64,000 nt of DNA from an uncultured Lachnospiraceae bacterium (GCA_947625465.1 CANQOK010000006.1:24606-88605); one strand, 5' to 3'. Positions 18,029 through 27,737 are shown, counted from the first letter of the stretch. Program-made: numbers and translations. Notes: generated from the sequence alone by a model not told the origin.

Positions 18029-18326
18029 CGGTGAAAAGTTTTTCGGAGAAGGCCCCTGCCGGCTTTTAAAAGGGATTGCACGCACCGGTTCTCTCCGGGC
18101 CTCCGCCATGGAAATGCACATGGCGTACAGCAAGGCCAGTTACCTGATCCGGCATGCGGAAGCGGTTCTCGGTTTTCCGCTGACGGAAACCGTGATCGGA
18201 GGAAAAGGAGGCGGCGGCAGCATTCTGACCGCCCGGGCAAAGGAGTTTATCGCGAAATATGAAGCCTACCGAGACGCCTGTTATGAGGCAAACGAAACCA
18301 TCTATCGCAAAATCTTTTCAGACTGA
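17991..18326 (+). CDS. ModE-like winged-helix DNA-binding protein
   Basis: A 111-residue stand-alone LysR/ModE-type winged helix. It shows the ModE N-terminal pattern: GPCRLLKGIARTGSLRASAMEMHMAYSKA helix-turn-helix (about 20-48), a second helix (SYLIRHAE), and the GGKGGGGSILTA wing followed by a long dimerisation helix. The C-terminal molybdate-binding MOP domains of E. coli ModE are absent, as in many short homologues, so sensing may need another component. The ATG at 17991 has a GGAGG 5 bases upstream and overlaps the ATPase gene. The palindrome at 15024-15051 is its likely target (inference). Confidence 0.8.
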   Translation: MQPTTRIFLRDDNGEKFFGEGPCRLLKGIARTGSLRASAMEMHMAYSKASYLIRHAEAVLGFPLTETVIGGKGGGGSILTARAKEFIAKYEAYRDACYEANETIYRKIFSD

Positions 18327-18924
18327 AGCACCGTCTGCTCCGCCCGGACTGGGCTGTGTTCTGATGGCTTCCGGAAACAGCAGCCGTTTTGGCAGCAACA
18401 AGCTCCTGGCTTCTTTTTGCGGAGAACCTCTGATCTGCCGGATCCTTTCCGCCACTGACACGGATTCTATCCGAAAACGGATCGTCGTCACACGCAGTCC
18501 GGAAGTCGCCAAGCTGTGCAGACAAAAACAGGTAAATGTCCTTCTCCACGCCGAGCCTTACCGCAGCGATACGGTACGGCTTGGTTTAGACGCCGTAGGT
18601 TCGGAAGCCGGCTGCCTTTTCTGTTCCTGCGACCAGCCGCTTTTAACCAAAGAAAGCATCGAAGCGATGGCGCGTGCTTTTTTCGCGCAGCCTGCATTTA
18701 TCTACCGCCTCTCCAGCCAGACTGTCTGCGGCAATCCGATCCTGTTTCCAAAACAGTTTTATTCCGAGCTGCGGCAGCTTCCTGCCGGAAAAGGCGGCTC
18801 CTGTCTGATAAAAAAATACCCGCAGCAGGTACGCCTTGTACCCGCCGCGAGCATATATGAACTAAAAGATATCGACACCCCTGCCGACCTTTCTCTTTTA
18901 GAAAAAGAGGCAGAGCTGCTTTGA
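18259..18924 (+). CDS. MocA/MobA-like nucleotidyltransferase
   Basis: A 221-residue NTP-transferase-fold protein. The nucleotide loop LMASGNSSRFGSNKLL lies near 35-50, followed by a LICRIL helix, the metal site FCSCDQPLL near 120 and a NPILFP motif near 153. This matches the molybdenum-cofactor cytidylyltransferase (MocA) group, which makes the dinucleotide cofactor (MCD) used by xanthine-dehydrogenase-family enzymes. A guanylyltransferase (MobA) is the alternative. The start at 18259 follows AAAGGAG with a long spacing and overlaps the previous gene; an ATG at 18283 is possible. The gene ends 2 bases before the convergent permease gene. Confidence 0.8.
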   Translation: MKPTETPVMRQTKPSIAKSFQTEAPSAPPGLGCVLMASGNSSRFGSNKLLASFCGEPLICRILSATDTDSIRKRIVVTRSPEVAKLCRQKQVNVLLHAEPYRSDTVRLGLDAVGSEAGCLFCSCDQPLLTKESIEAMARAFFAQPAFIYRLSSQTVCGNPILFPKQFYSELRQLPAGKGGSCLIKKYPQQVRLVPAASIYELKDIDTPADLSLLEKEAELL

Positions 18925-18926
18925 GC

Positions 18927-20375
18927 TTAATTGGCAGCTTCTTTCATTTTATTCAGTTCTTCCGCTTCTTTCTGATCAATCTCTTTATCCGCTTTATCCT
19001 TCGGAAGCAGAATATTCAAAATGATCGCAACCATAGCTGCCGGTACAATACCGGAACCGCCGAAGATCAGCTGAATATATTCCGGCATATGTGCCAGAAT
19101 CGTCGGATTTGCGCCCATACCGTAGCCAACGCCCAGCGCAACCGCTACGATAGAGATGCTTCTCGCAGTCAGCGGATTTCTGGTGATCATCTGGATACCA
19201 CTGATGACGATAGAGGAAAACATCATTACGGCAGCGCCGCCCAGTACAGCCTGCGGCATGATGGAAACCAGCGCGCCCAGCTTCGGGATCAGACCGCACA
19301 GGATCAAAAAGATGGCGCCGCATGCCAGCGCACCGCGGTTTACAACCTTTGTCATTGCGACCAGACCTACGTTCTGACTGAACGAAGTGTTCGGCAATAC
19401 GCCAAATAAAGAAGCGATGGAGGAACCGATACCGTCGCAGACAACGCCGCCGGACAATTCCTTATCCGTTGCCTCCCGGTCCATACCGCCGATCATAACG
19501 CCGGAGATATCGCCGACCGTCTCTACCGCCGTTACAATAAACATGATCATAACAGGCAGGATCGCACGCCAGTCAAATACCAGATCGACCGGCATAACAG
19601 ACGGGATCGCGAACCAGTCAGCTTCCGCCACGGCACTCCAGTCCAGAACCCAGGATTTGGTAGCGCCCGTCGCTTCAATCGTAGTCGGCAGCACCAGTCC
19701 CATAATGAACGCGGCGATGTAACCGGCAATGATACCGATCAGGATCGCTGACGAACTTAAAAAGCCCTTGGTACAGTGCTTTACAATCAAGATTACAGCC
19801 AGCACAAAGAATGCCAGACAGATATTGGATACAGAGCCGAAATCCGGCGCAGTATTGCCGCCGCCGAATGAGTTGATCCCTACAGAGATCAAAGACAGAC
19901 CAATCGACAACACGACGGTACCGGTCACAACCGGCGGGAAAAACTTCCGAAGCGGTTTCAGGAAAAATCCCAGCACGCCTTCAAATAAACCACCGATCAG
20001 AGACGCGCCCATCATAGCTCCATAGGTCACGATTCCGGTACCCATGGTCTTTGCCACGCCGCTGAACACGCCGATAAAGCCGGAGCTGGTACCCATGATA
20101 ATCGGTACTTTGCCGCCGATGGGGCCGATGGCAAACAACTGGATCAGTGTGACGATACCGGCCACTAACATGGCGTTTTGCAACAGGGAAATCTGCGTAC
20201 TCGCAAAATCTGCGTTCCCTGCCAGGCCGCAGGCCCCCATAATCACCAACAACGGGGTCAGGTTGCCGACAAACATCGCCATAACATGCTGGATTCCCAA
20301 GGGGATCGCCTGTGACAGCGGCATCTTGCCTTCAAACTGAAATGCCTGCTCTGAAAGTCCTTTTGTACTTTTCAT
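18927..20375 (-). CDS. NCS2 family purine (xanthine/urate-type) permease
   Basis: A 482-residue nucleobase:cation symporter-2. The family motif QHVMAMFVGN (about 29-38) and the signature NTSFSQNVGLVAMTKV near 330-345 are present, together with the VETVGDISG region (about 285-293) whose Glu binds the purine ring. Twelve to fourteen membrane segments and a charged Lys/Glu C-terminal tail. This supplies xanthine or related purines for the oxidoreductase and Xpt. The ATG is preceded by AAGGAG. It reads towards the MocA-like gene, with only two bases between the stop codons and no terminator there. Confidence 0.9.
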   Translation of the reverse strand: MKSTKGLSEQAFQFEGKMPLSQAIPLGIQHVMAMFVGNLTPLLVIMGACGLAGNADFASTQISLLQNAMLVAGIVTLIQLFAIGPIGGKVPIIMGTSSGFIGVFSGVAKTMGTGIVTYGAMMGASLIGGLFEGVLGFFLKPLRKFFPPVVTGTVVLSIGLSLISVGINSFGGGNTAPDFGSVSNICLAFFVLAVILIVKHCTKGFLSSSAILIGIIAGYIAAFIMGLVLPTTIEATGATKSWVLDWSAVAEADWFAIPSVMPVDLVFDWRAILPVMIMFIVTAVETVGDISGVMIGGMDREATDKELSGGVVCDGIGSSIASLFGVLPNTSFSQNVGLVAMTKVVNRGALACGAIFLILCGLIPKLGALVSIMPQAVLGGAAVMMFSSIVISGIQMITRNPLTARSISIVAVALGVGYGMGANPTILAHMPEYIQLIFGGSGIVPAAMVAIILNILLPKDKADKEIDQKEAEELNKMKEAAN

Positions 20376-20408
20376 AATACAGTTCTCCTTTTTCTCTTAA
20401 AGTAAAAA

Positions 20409-20458
20409 ATAACAGGGATATTATAAATGACACTTTCATTTTATGCAATCCCTGTTAT
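20409..20458 (-). terminator. Nested hairpin terminator after the MATE gene
   Basis: Outer stem ATAACAGGGAT/ATCCCTGTTAT (20409-20419 with 20448-20458) encloses an inner TAAATGA/TCATTTT hairpin; the minus strand continues with a T-run. It separates the MATE gene from the NCS2 permease gene downstream. Confidence 0.75.
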
Positions 20459-20483
20459 TATTTTTTATGATTTATTTTCCATT

Positions 20484-21926
20484 TCAGCGCCGTCCGCCCC
20501 CGGACTGTTCCGGATCCACCAGCATTTTCGTCCTCCACTTTCCTCTCGAATAGAAGAAAATCGTAAGAAGCATCCCGATCACCCAGGAAATCAGCATGGA
20601 GAAAATCACATATTCCTGCCGGCCGTTCGGTAATTCCGGCGTCGTGGATAAGAAGCAGAGCAGATAGGCTAACGGTACCCGCAGGACAACTGTCTGCACG
20701 ATCGCGATCCACATGGGCGTCATAGTATCTCCCGCGCCGCGCATGATGCCGGATAAGCACTGCAGCACTGCCATCGCCAGATAACCGACTGCCAGGATCT
20801 GCATCAGGTGCATACTGAGTTCCACCAGTTCTTCCGTTTCCGTAAAAATACCCATAAGCTGTCTGCCTACCAGCAGGATCGAGCCGGTGATCACGGCGGC
20901 AACGCCCAGCGCAATGATCGTTCCCTGCTTCGCGCCCGTTTTGATCCGGTCATAGGCTTTGGCGCCCAGGTTCTGCCCCGCGTATGTCGTCATGGCGGTA
21001 CCAAACGAAAAGTTCGGCATCATGGCGAACCCGTCTACCCGCATGACAATGACATTAGCGGCAATAAACATCTCGCCGAAGCTGTTGGTCAGCGACTGTA
21101 CCACAATCATGGACATGGACATGATCGCCTGCGTGACCCCGGACGGGATTCCCAGTCTGATCACATTCATGCCGTAGCGGCGCTTCCACTTCACATAATG
21201 CAGGTTCATATCGAACAGGTCCTTCATCTTATACAGTCTGAGCCCGCAGAGCAGCGCGGAAACGATCTGCGCGATACTGGTTGCCAGCGCTACGCCGCTT
21301 ACGCCCATATGAAACTGTATTACAAATAACAAATCCAGAAATACATTCAGAATACAGGCGATCAGCAGATAGACCAGAGCCGAAACCGAATCTCCCAGTC
21401 CCCGCAGAATACCGGAGAGGATATTATAAAACGCAAGCCCCACGCCGCCGATAAACAAAATATACAGATACGAAGCGCACCAGTCGATAATGGTATCCGG
21501 CGTATTTAACATCTGCAGCAGCGGTCTGGTCGCCAGCGAGCCGAAAACCGCTACAAAAATGCTGGCAAACAGCGTAAGCAAAATACTGTTTCCAATGGTA
21601 TAGGACAGGCCTTCCCGGTTCCTGGCTCCGAAGAACTGGGAAACCATGATCCCGGCGCCTACGCTGATCCCTACATACAGCACCAGCAGCAGATTAAAGA
21701 TCGGGCCGGCGCTTCCTACCGCAGCCAGCGCATTGTCTCCCACATATTTTCCTACGATAATACTGTCTACGGTATTATAAAGCTGCTGCGCGATATTCCC
21801 CAGCAGCATGGGAACGGTAAACAGCACGATCTTTTTCCAGGGCGTGCCCACCGTCATATCCACAGGGCCAAACAATCCGGAGATCGCATGCAGGAGCTTT
21901 TTCAATTTTGCCGTTAATAATTTCAT
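20484..21926 (-). CDS. MATE family efflux transporter
   Basis: A 480-residue multidrug and toxic compound extrusion protein with 12 predicted helices in two homologous halves; MLLGNIAQQLYNTVDSIIVGKYVGD-type sequence after the first helix is characteristic of this family, and a second-half YAGQNLGAK segment is the counterpart of FGARN in the first half. It probably exports a drug or metabolite with Na+ or H+ exchange. The ATG at 21926 follows GAGGAGG with about 10 bases spacing; upstream in-frame ATGs lie within or before that site. The tail GGRR ends 26 bases before the terminator. Confidence 0.9.
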   Translation of the reverse strand: MKLLTAKLKKLLHAISGLFGPVDMTVGTPWKKIVLFTVPMLLGNIAQQLYNTVDSIIVGKYVGDNALAAVGSAGPIFNLLLVLYVGISVGAGIMVSQFFGARNREGLSYTIGNSILLTLFASIFVAVFGSLATRPLLQMLNTPDTIIDWCASYLYILFIGGVGLAFYNILSGILRGLGDSVSALVYLLIACILNVFLDLLFVIQFHMGVSGVALATSIAQIVSALLCGLRLYKMKDLFDMNLHYVKWKRRYGMNVIRLGIPSGVTQAIMSMSMIVVQSLTNSFGEMFIAANVIVMRVDGFAMMPNFSFGTAMTTYAGQNLGAKAYDRIKTGAKQGTIIALGVAAVITGSILLVGRQLMGIFTETEELVELSMHLMQILAVGYLAMAVLQCLSGIMRGAGDTMTPMWIAIVQTVVLRVPLAYLLCFLSTTPELPNGRQEYVIFSMLISWVIGMLLTIFFYSRGKWRTKMLVDPEQSGGGRR

Positions 21927-22114
21927 CTCTTTCTTTCCTCCTCGCATCAATAACAGAACCCCCATCTACCTTCTGTATACAATGCTATCATAGATAATAA
22001 TTGCTTGCAAGTACTAACTTAAAAACAAAAAAGATTGCTTTTTAAGGAAAATAACTTATAATCTGTTTGAATTTGCGCACAGCTTTCCTCTGGAAAAGGG
22101 AAGGAGGGGTTCTT

Positions 22115-22596
22115 TTGTACAGAGTTATAATCTGCGATGATGATCCGGAATTTGCGGACTTCCTTTAGACGGCTATTCAGTTCAGCCGGTCTATTTTCTG
22201 CTGAAACCGTTCAGCCGAGAAGAACTGGAAAAAGCGATCCTTACGGATCTGGAGCGGAGACGCCGCAATAAAAAAATTATGATCAAATGCGACCAGAAGC
22301 AGATCCTGCTTCCTCCGGATTCTATTCTCTATGTAGAGGTGATGGATCACGCTCTGACGATCTATACCCATTCCGGCAACTATGTCACCCGTTCTACACT
22401 GGCGCATCTGCTGGAGATGCTTCCGACCAATCAGTTCTGCCGATGCCACAATTCATACGCGGTCAATCTGGCCAGAGTTACCAGTCTGTCCCGTTCGTCC
22501 GGCATTACGCTTGACTGCTCCATTACCCTGCCTGTCGGCAGAAAATACTATGAACAGTTCCAGCAGAATTTTATTCATTTTATCAATCGAACTTAA
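22115..22596 (+). pseudogene. LytTR response regulator with deleted receiver domain
   Basis: After a strong AAGGAGGGG (22101-22109) a TTG starts MYRVIICDDDPEFADFL, the acidic first strand of a receiver domain, then hits a stop at about 22168. The next frame continues with PVYFLLKPFSREELEKAI, the end of a receiver domain (the KPF lysine), and a full LytTR DNA-binding domain from about 22279 to 22596 (CDQKQILLPPDSILYVEV ... FCRCHNSYAVNL). So about 65-70 residues of the receiver, including the phosphoacceptor Asp, are deleted and the frame is shifted. No histidine kinase gene is nearby. The free LytTR part could still be expressed from an internal ATG at 22279. Confidence 0.8.
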
Positions 22597-22630
22597 AAGG
22601 AACAGGTCATGCTTTGCCTGTTCCTTTTTT
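22595..22630. terminator. Bidirectional terminator
   Basis: AAAAGGAACAGG (22595-22606) pairs with CCTGTTCCTTTT (22617-22628), followed by further T residues; A-run and T-run on both sides suit both the response-regulator remnant and the convergent hydrolase gene. Confidence 0.85.
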
Positions 22631-22668
22631 CATCTGTTTTCTTTTTCTTTAACGCTTTTTCGCTTTTC

Positions 22669-23559
22669 CTACTGCGCGTTCATGAATTTGAGCACTTCCT
22701 CCATCGCTTTTTTGCCGCCTGCCGGTGTAAAGCCATGTCCTTCGCCCGGATATACGATCAGCTCCGCATGCGGATACAGGTTCTTGGCCCGCTCGGAATA
22801 GGACAGCGGCACGATCTGATCGTTGTCGCCGTGAATGATCAGCACGTTCTTGTCATATTTCCCGATATGGTCAAATACCTGAAAATCGTGAATGGAAGCA
22901 AAAAATTCTTTTCCCAGATCCATTCCCCAGAAATTATTGACTTCCGGGATTTTGTCTACCGTCGGATAAGTCGTCCTCCAGTTATCGGGAATACAAAGCG
23001 CCGGGAAATACAGCGCCATACCGGCCACCTTATCGCTGCCCAGCTCGTCCGTTACCAGCGCCGTTACCAGTCCGCCCTGGCTTCCGCCAAACAGGAAGAT
23101 CTTATCGGTATCTACATTTTCCTGCTTTGCAAAATAATTATATACCGCCAGCAGATCTTCTTTCTCCGTAAAGATCGTCATCTCCGTAGTCTTTCTGCCC
23201 GTACTCTTGGAATTGACGGAACCGCCGCAGAAATCAAACGCATAGGCCATATATCCGTTTTCGGCGTAATACAGACTTTCTTTCGCGAAATCCGTATGTC
23301 TGCCGTTATAGCCGTGGCACATGATGATAAGCGGATGCTTTCCCTCTCCTTTCGGCGTATAAACTCTGCCGTAGATCGTTGTCGCTCCGTTTTCGATCTT
23401 TAATTCTTCACTGGTGTAAGTCGGCTCTTTTCTGGTGATTTCCTGAGCCGTCGTCTGATTTTCCATTTTCTTCGTTTCCTCCTTATCCGCATTGTCTCCG
23501 CAGCCTGCCGCGAATAGTACTGTACTGATTGTAACAGCCAGCAATAATTTTTTCCACAT
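22669..23559 (-). CDS. Alpha/beta-hydrolase lipoprotein (esterase)
   Basis: A 296-residue secreted lipoprotein: signal peptide ending LFAAGC (Cys near 20), a charged linker, then an alpha/beta-hydrolase domain from about 50. The oxyanion HGYNG, nucleophile elbow GGSQGG (Ser near 170), Asp in HGDNDQIVP and His in GEGHGF form a complete triad. This resembles cell-surface acyl esterases such as feruloyl or acetyl esterases. It follows a carboxylesterase gene after 37 bases and sits at the end of the carbohydrate genes, so removing side-chain esters from plant polysaccharides is plausible (inference). AGGAG precedes the start. Confidence 0.82.
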   Translation of the reverse strand: MWKKLLLAVTISTVLFAAGCGDNADKEETKKMENQTTAQEITRKEPTYTSEELKIENGATTIYGRVYTPKGEGKHPLIIMCHGYNGRHTDFAKESLYYAENGYMAYAFDFCGGSVNSKSTGRKTTEMTIFTEKEDLLAVYNYFAKQENVDTDKIFLFGGSQGGLVTALVTDELGSDKVAGMALYFPALCIPDNWRTTYPTVDKIPEVNNFWGMDLGKEFFASIHDFQVFDHIGKYDKNVLIIHGDNDQIVPLSYSERAKNLYPHAELIVYPGEGHGFTPAGGKKAMEEVLKFMNAQ

Positions 23560-23596
23560 GTTCTTTCTCCTTTTTGACTCTTTTTTCTTTTTCCTT

Positions 23597-25153
23597 TTAC
23601 TTATCCCTTAACATTTTCTTTCCGAATTCCAGTCTGAAATCCGCCAGCGGACAGTCCGGAAGCACCTCCGGCGTCGCCTTGTCGTAAAATTTCATCACCG
23701 TCTTTTCCGCTCTGCTGTAAGCCTTCCATTCCGGAAGCGGGTTTCCGTTATAATCCGTTCCGTTTGGATCGCCGGTTTTTACAAAATTGGTCCAGTACGA
23801 GCAGACCTGCCTTGCCAGATCGTAATGTTTCCCTTCAAACGGACGCCAGCTGTTTCCCAGCGAATCAAACATAAACCAAAGATCGGAGCCGTGGAAGGAA
23901 CCGGCGTCATCGCCCGGAATGTCATGGTCGAAAATAAAATACCAGACCCGTTTTCCCATTTCCGAACGCAGCTCGCAAAACCCTCTGCTGCCGCCCAAAA
24001 ACAGATTCAGCGCGTCGCCCGCAAACAGAGCCGCCGCTTCTTCATCTGTTTTTACATTTGCCAGCGCCAGAAATTCTTCCTTTTGCTCTCCATAAATCTC
24101 CGCCCGCTTTTCGATATCCGCCACAGTCACCTTTCCGGGGCCGAACATTCCCTGCGTTTCTCCCATACACACGCCAACCATCATGGGAACGTCAGGCAGC
24201 CGGTCGTTGTAATAGGAGCTGGCCGCCGATTCTTTTATAAACACGCCGTCTATGCAGGTGCCGAAAAACAGACCGAACATCGCGCCCTCGGGTGAAGCGG
24301 CGTCCACCCGCCGCATCAGCTCATACGCGTCCAGTTCTCTGGCTTCCTGCAGATCCCGGATACCGGCCGTCCGGAAGAAATCTGCGCCGTGCTGCTCCGC
24401 CTCTTTTAACGGCATCGGCGCTCCAAATTGAAATGCTTCGTCGCCAAACTCCATGGAAACCGAGGACTGACAGATCGCCCCGGCGATCAGGCCTTCGTTC
24501 AGCGGACTGCAGAGCTGTGTCTGCACACTGCCCGCGCCCGCGCTCTGCCCGCACAATACGATCCGGTCCGGATTCCCGCCAAAGTTTCTGATATTCTCAT
24601 AGATCCAGTGCAGCGCCAGCGACTGGTCCTGCATTCCGAAATTGGAGATCACCGCTCCGTCCGGCGTCTCCGCCGTAATCTCCGGATGCGCCAGGAACCC
24701 GAACAGGCCCAGCCGATATCCGATCATCACCACGATCACACCGCGGCGCGCGACCCGTTCTCCGTCAAATTCCACTTCATAATTATAGCCGTCCTGCAGG
24801 CCGCCTCCGTGGATATAGCAGAACACCGGCAGATTATCGTCCGGCGTTTCCGCAGGAGAGAAAATATTCAGATACAGACAGTCCTCGCTCATGCCGTAAT
24901 CTGCTGAGGTCGGATGCAGCTCCCGCTTATAAAAGGAATCGTCCGTACCCGGATGAATCCGCATCATCGGCATATCGCCATATTCGTAACAGGTTCGCAC
25001 ACCTTCCCAGCTTTCTGCCGGTACCGGCGCTTTCCAGCGAAGCTCTCCTACCGGCGGCTTCGCGTAAGGGACTCCGCGAAATACGGTAATGCGGGGATCT
25101 TTCCCGACCAGTCCTTTTAATTTACCGTTTTTGGTCTGTACTTCTCGCAGCAT
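23597..25153 (-). CDS. Type B carboxylesterase
   Basis: A 518-residue carboxylesterase/lipase family protein without signal peptide. It has the N-terminal FRGVPYAKPPVGELRWK motif, EDCLYLNIFSP, the oxyanion loop YIHGGG, and the nucleophile GQSAGA (Ser near 197), with the Glu and His partners expected near 310 and 420. Such enzymes hydrolyse carboxylic esters in the cytosol (PnbA-like). It is 33 bases downstream of the arabinofuranosidase, implying an operon with it and possibly a role in de-esterifying imported xylo-oligosaccharides. Natural substrate not determined by sequence. Confidence 0.88.
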   Translation of the reverse strand: MLREVQTKNGKLKGLVGKDPRITVFRGVPYAKPPVGELRWKAPVPAESWEGVRTCYEYGDMPMMRIHPGTDDSFYKRELHPTSADYGMSEDCLYLNIFSPAETPDDNLPVFCYIHGGGLQDGYNYEVEFDGERVARRGVIVVMIGYRLGLFGFLAHPEITAETPDGAVISNFGMQDQSLALHWIYENIRNFGGNPDRIVLCGQSAGAGSVQTQLCSPLNEGLIAGAICQSSVSMEFGDEAFQFGAPMPLKEAEQHGADFFRTAGIRDLQEARELDAYELMRRVDAASPEGAMFGLFFGTCIDGVFIKESAASSYYNDRLPDVPMMVGVCMGETQGMFGPGKVTVADIEKRAEIYGEQKEEFLALANVKTDEEAAALFAGDALNLFLGGSRGFCELRSEMGKRVWYFIFDHDIPGDDAGSFHGSDLWFMFDSLGNSWRPFEGKHYDLARQVCSYWTNFVKTGDPNGTDYNGNPLPEWKAYSRAEKTVMKFYDKATPEVLPDCPLADFRLEFGKKMLRDK

Positions 25154-25186
25154 TGTAAACCACCCTTTCCTTTCTGCTGACGCTTA

Positions 25187-27628
25187 TTACTTCTTTTTTA
25201 AGCAAAGCACATTGACAGAGCTTGCAGGCGCCTGATAGGTAAAGGCAGCGTCGGCTCCCGTCAATGTGTTCCAATGCTCAGTTACCGTCTCCGGATTCTC
25301 CAGCGTATTCCGGTCCGAAGGCTCCCCGGTCAGCACGCCAGCCCGATATTCCGTCTCCACCGGACAGTCCAGTGTAATCGCAATATCCCGTTCTTCCTCC
25401 GCGATATTGACAACCTTTATAATCAGGTTATCCGCATCTTCCAATGCCACAGCCTGGATCTCTTCATAGTGCGGCAGTTCAACCTCTGTCACACAGACTC
25501 CGTCCAGACTGCACCGCAGCCGTTTCCCGTCAGACTCCATACACAGGTTATGGAAAACGCCCGGTTCCAGCGAAACCTCTGTCGGATCGGCCAGCGGATA
25601 CTGCCGGAATCCCACACCCGCAGTGACCGTACTCTGTCTGTCTTTGATCGTCCACCGGATCGGCTGAACCGCAAACAGATTCCACGGACTGTCCTCACTG
25701 TTGCGCGCCTCACCGTAAGGTGTGGCAAACATCCCGATCCCCAGTTCTTTCTCCGGCTCCGCCAGCAAGTCGATGCTGAATTTACCGCTTCTGGAAGTTA
25801 CATCCTCTCCCAGAACGATCAGAACGGTCTTTTCCATCCCAAACCGTTTGGCCCGTTCCGCCTCTGCTTCCGACAATCTGATCTCTGTTGTAAAAACCTC
25901 ATTTCCGCAATCTCTGACGGAACCAAATAACTCTCTGGTCGCCGCTGCCGGCTCTCCCTTCCATTCCGCATGTTTAAAATGGATGCCTTCCGAACCGATC
26001 AGACAGGGACCGCCCTTTAAAAACGGCGCATAGACCGGTTCGCTCTCCTGCTCACTTTCCAGAACATACTTCCCTTTATTTTCGGAAAACAGTTTCCAGA
26101 CATAATAGGAAGGAATGGCGTAATTGGAAAGTCCGTCAAAGGCGATCAGGTTGGGTTCCCATGCCGCATAGTGCACATTTTCAAATAACGGCGCATAGGC
26201 CGCCAGTTTGACAATGTCCTGATTCCGTTCCATTCCCACCATAAACATGGCTTCTCCCAACGCCGCGTACAGCGTACGGATATTGCCGGCTACCACCGCG
26301 AATTCTCCGACAAAGATTCCTGGACCCTTCCGGTCATAGTCATCATAATAATGGGAATTCTGCGCAAACCATTCCGCTTTATCATAAAAATGCTCGTCCG
26401 CAATATCTAACGCCAGCCCGGATTTTTCCACATGCGTATTGGCTACAATGATCAGCTCCGGATATTTTTCGGAAATGACTTTCCGGAAATACTCGTACCG
26501 TTCTTCATAATCCGGTCCGTTATTTTCATTACCGATCTCCAGATATTTCAGCGCAAACGGCGCCGGATGTCCCATTTCAGTCCGTAGTGCGCCCCAGGTC
26601 GTGTCCGGACTGCCAAAGGCGTATTCCAACGCGCACAGTACATCGTCCAGCAGATCATCAATCTCTTCCTGTTCCATTAAAATGCAGTGCCTTGCCTGAC
26701 AGGTCATCCCGCAGTTACATACATACAGCGCGTCCGTATGCAGATCCTCGCACAGCTGCAGATATTCATGAAAGCCAAGACCTTCCGTAGAACGGTATCC
26801 CCACAAATTCAATACCCCAGGCCGTTTCCACGGCTGTCCTGCCATCCGCTTAAACCTCTGTACCGTAGACTTGGAAAAGCCTTCCACAATACAACCGCCC
26901 GGAAAACGCAGAAACGCCGGATGGAGCGCTTCCAGTTTTTCGCATAAATCTTTCCGCAGACCATGTCCGCAGTAAGTATCTTCCGGCATCAGCGACATAA
27001 ATCCGAATCTGACCCTGCCGCCCTTTTGCGCCGTGATCTTCAGTACGGCTTCTTTATCTGTCTGATCCGGGATCAGCGTCAGGTCATACCGGACATACCC
27101 GTTTGTCCCGATCCGAATTTCCTGTTCACAATAACTCTGTTCTTTGCCTTCGATCGCAAAACGCAGGCAGGTAACTTCCGCTGCCTTGGCAAAAAAATAC
27201 AGGTGATAGGCCTTTCCCTTTTGTACCGCAACGCCGGAGTAACCGACATTCCATATGCTTCCACCCGGTTCAAATTCTACCGCGAACGCCGCCTGCCGAT
27301 TTTCATTCAGGGTGTCGGCGCAATCCAGCGTATATACAGCCCTGTCGCCATACCACGCCGGAATCTCAGTGGGCTCCAATTTTTCTCGCCAGCGTTTCTG
27401 TCCTTCTCCCTTCTGGTACTCAAACGGCCATCCCGTGGCGTTCTCCAGATCGTCGCCTTTTGCAGTCAGATCATCCGGATACAGGCTGTCGTCAAAAGCC
27501 CGATTCCGCAGCAATTCCGGATATAACCCGCCGTCGCCGGACCGGTTGATGTCTTCAAAAAACAGACCATACAGAGACGGGGCCGTCGGAAATCTCTTTT
27601 TCGACGTATGTACCGTTATGCTCGTCAT
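25187..27628 (-). CDS. Alpha-L-arabinofuranosidase, GH51
   Basis: An 813-residue glycoside hydrolase with the GH51 start (SLYGLFFEDINRSGDGGLYPELLRNRAF broken here into its LFFEDIN and GGLY parts), a central carbohydrate-binding-like insertion (about 65-215), then the TIM barrel with FLRFPGGCIVEG, the acid/base Glu in EIGNEN (about 375) and the nucleophile Glu in VGEFAV (about 445), and a C-terminal beta domain. No signal peptide, so it acts inside the cell or is released. It removes arabinose side chains from arabinoxylan or arabinan oligosaccharides. GGAGG precedes the ATG. First gene of a run with the carboxylesterase and hydrolase genes. Confidence 0.92.
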   Translation of the reverse strand: MTSITVHTSKKRFPTAPSLYGLFFEDINRSGDGGLYPELLRNRAFDDSLYPDDLTAKGDDLENATGWPFEYQKGEGQKRWREKLEPTEIPAWYGDRAVYTLDCADTLNENRQAAFAVEFEPGGSIWNVGYSGVAVQKGKAYHLYFFAKAAEVTCLRFAIEGKEQSYCEQEIRIGTNGYVRYDLTLIPDQTDKEAVLKITAQKGGRVRFGFMSLMPEDTYCGHGLRKDLCEKLEALHPAFLRFPGGCIVEGFSKSTVQRFKRMAGQPWKRPGVLNLWGYRSTEGLGFHEYLQLCEDLHTDALYVCNCGMTCQARHCILMEQEEIDDLLDDVLCALEYAFGSPDTTWGALRTEMGHPAPFALKYLEIGNENNGPDYEERYEYFRKVISEKYPELIIVANTHVEKSGLALDIADEHFYDKAEWFAQNSHYYDDYDRKGPGIFVGEFAVVAGNIRTLYAALGEAMFMVGMERNQDIVKLAAYAPLFENVHYAAWEPNLIAFDGLSNYAIPSYYVWKLFSENKGKYVLESEQESEPVYAPFLKGGPCLIGSEGIHFKHAEWKGEPAAATRELFGSVRDCGNEVFTTEIRLSEAEAERAKRFGMEKTVLIVLGEDVTSRSGKFSIDLLAEPEKELGIGMFATPYGEARNSEDSPWNLFAVQPIRWTIKDRQSTVTAGVGFRQYPLADPTEVSLEPGVFHNLCMESDGKRLRCSLDGVCVTEVELPHYEEIQAVALEDADNLIIKVVNIAEEERDIAITLDCPVETEYRAGVLTGEPSDRNTLENPETVTEHWNTLTGADAAFTYQAPASSVNVLCLKKK

Positions 27629-27737
27629 GGATTTTTTCCTCCTTCACAAATTATTATTTATAAGTTAATTAGGACTCTAATTCATACTTTATATTCTACT
27701 TTCTTTTTCCTGCACTGTCAAGCAGAATACAAAAAGT

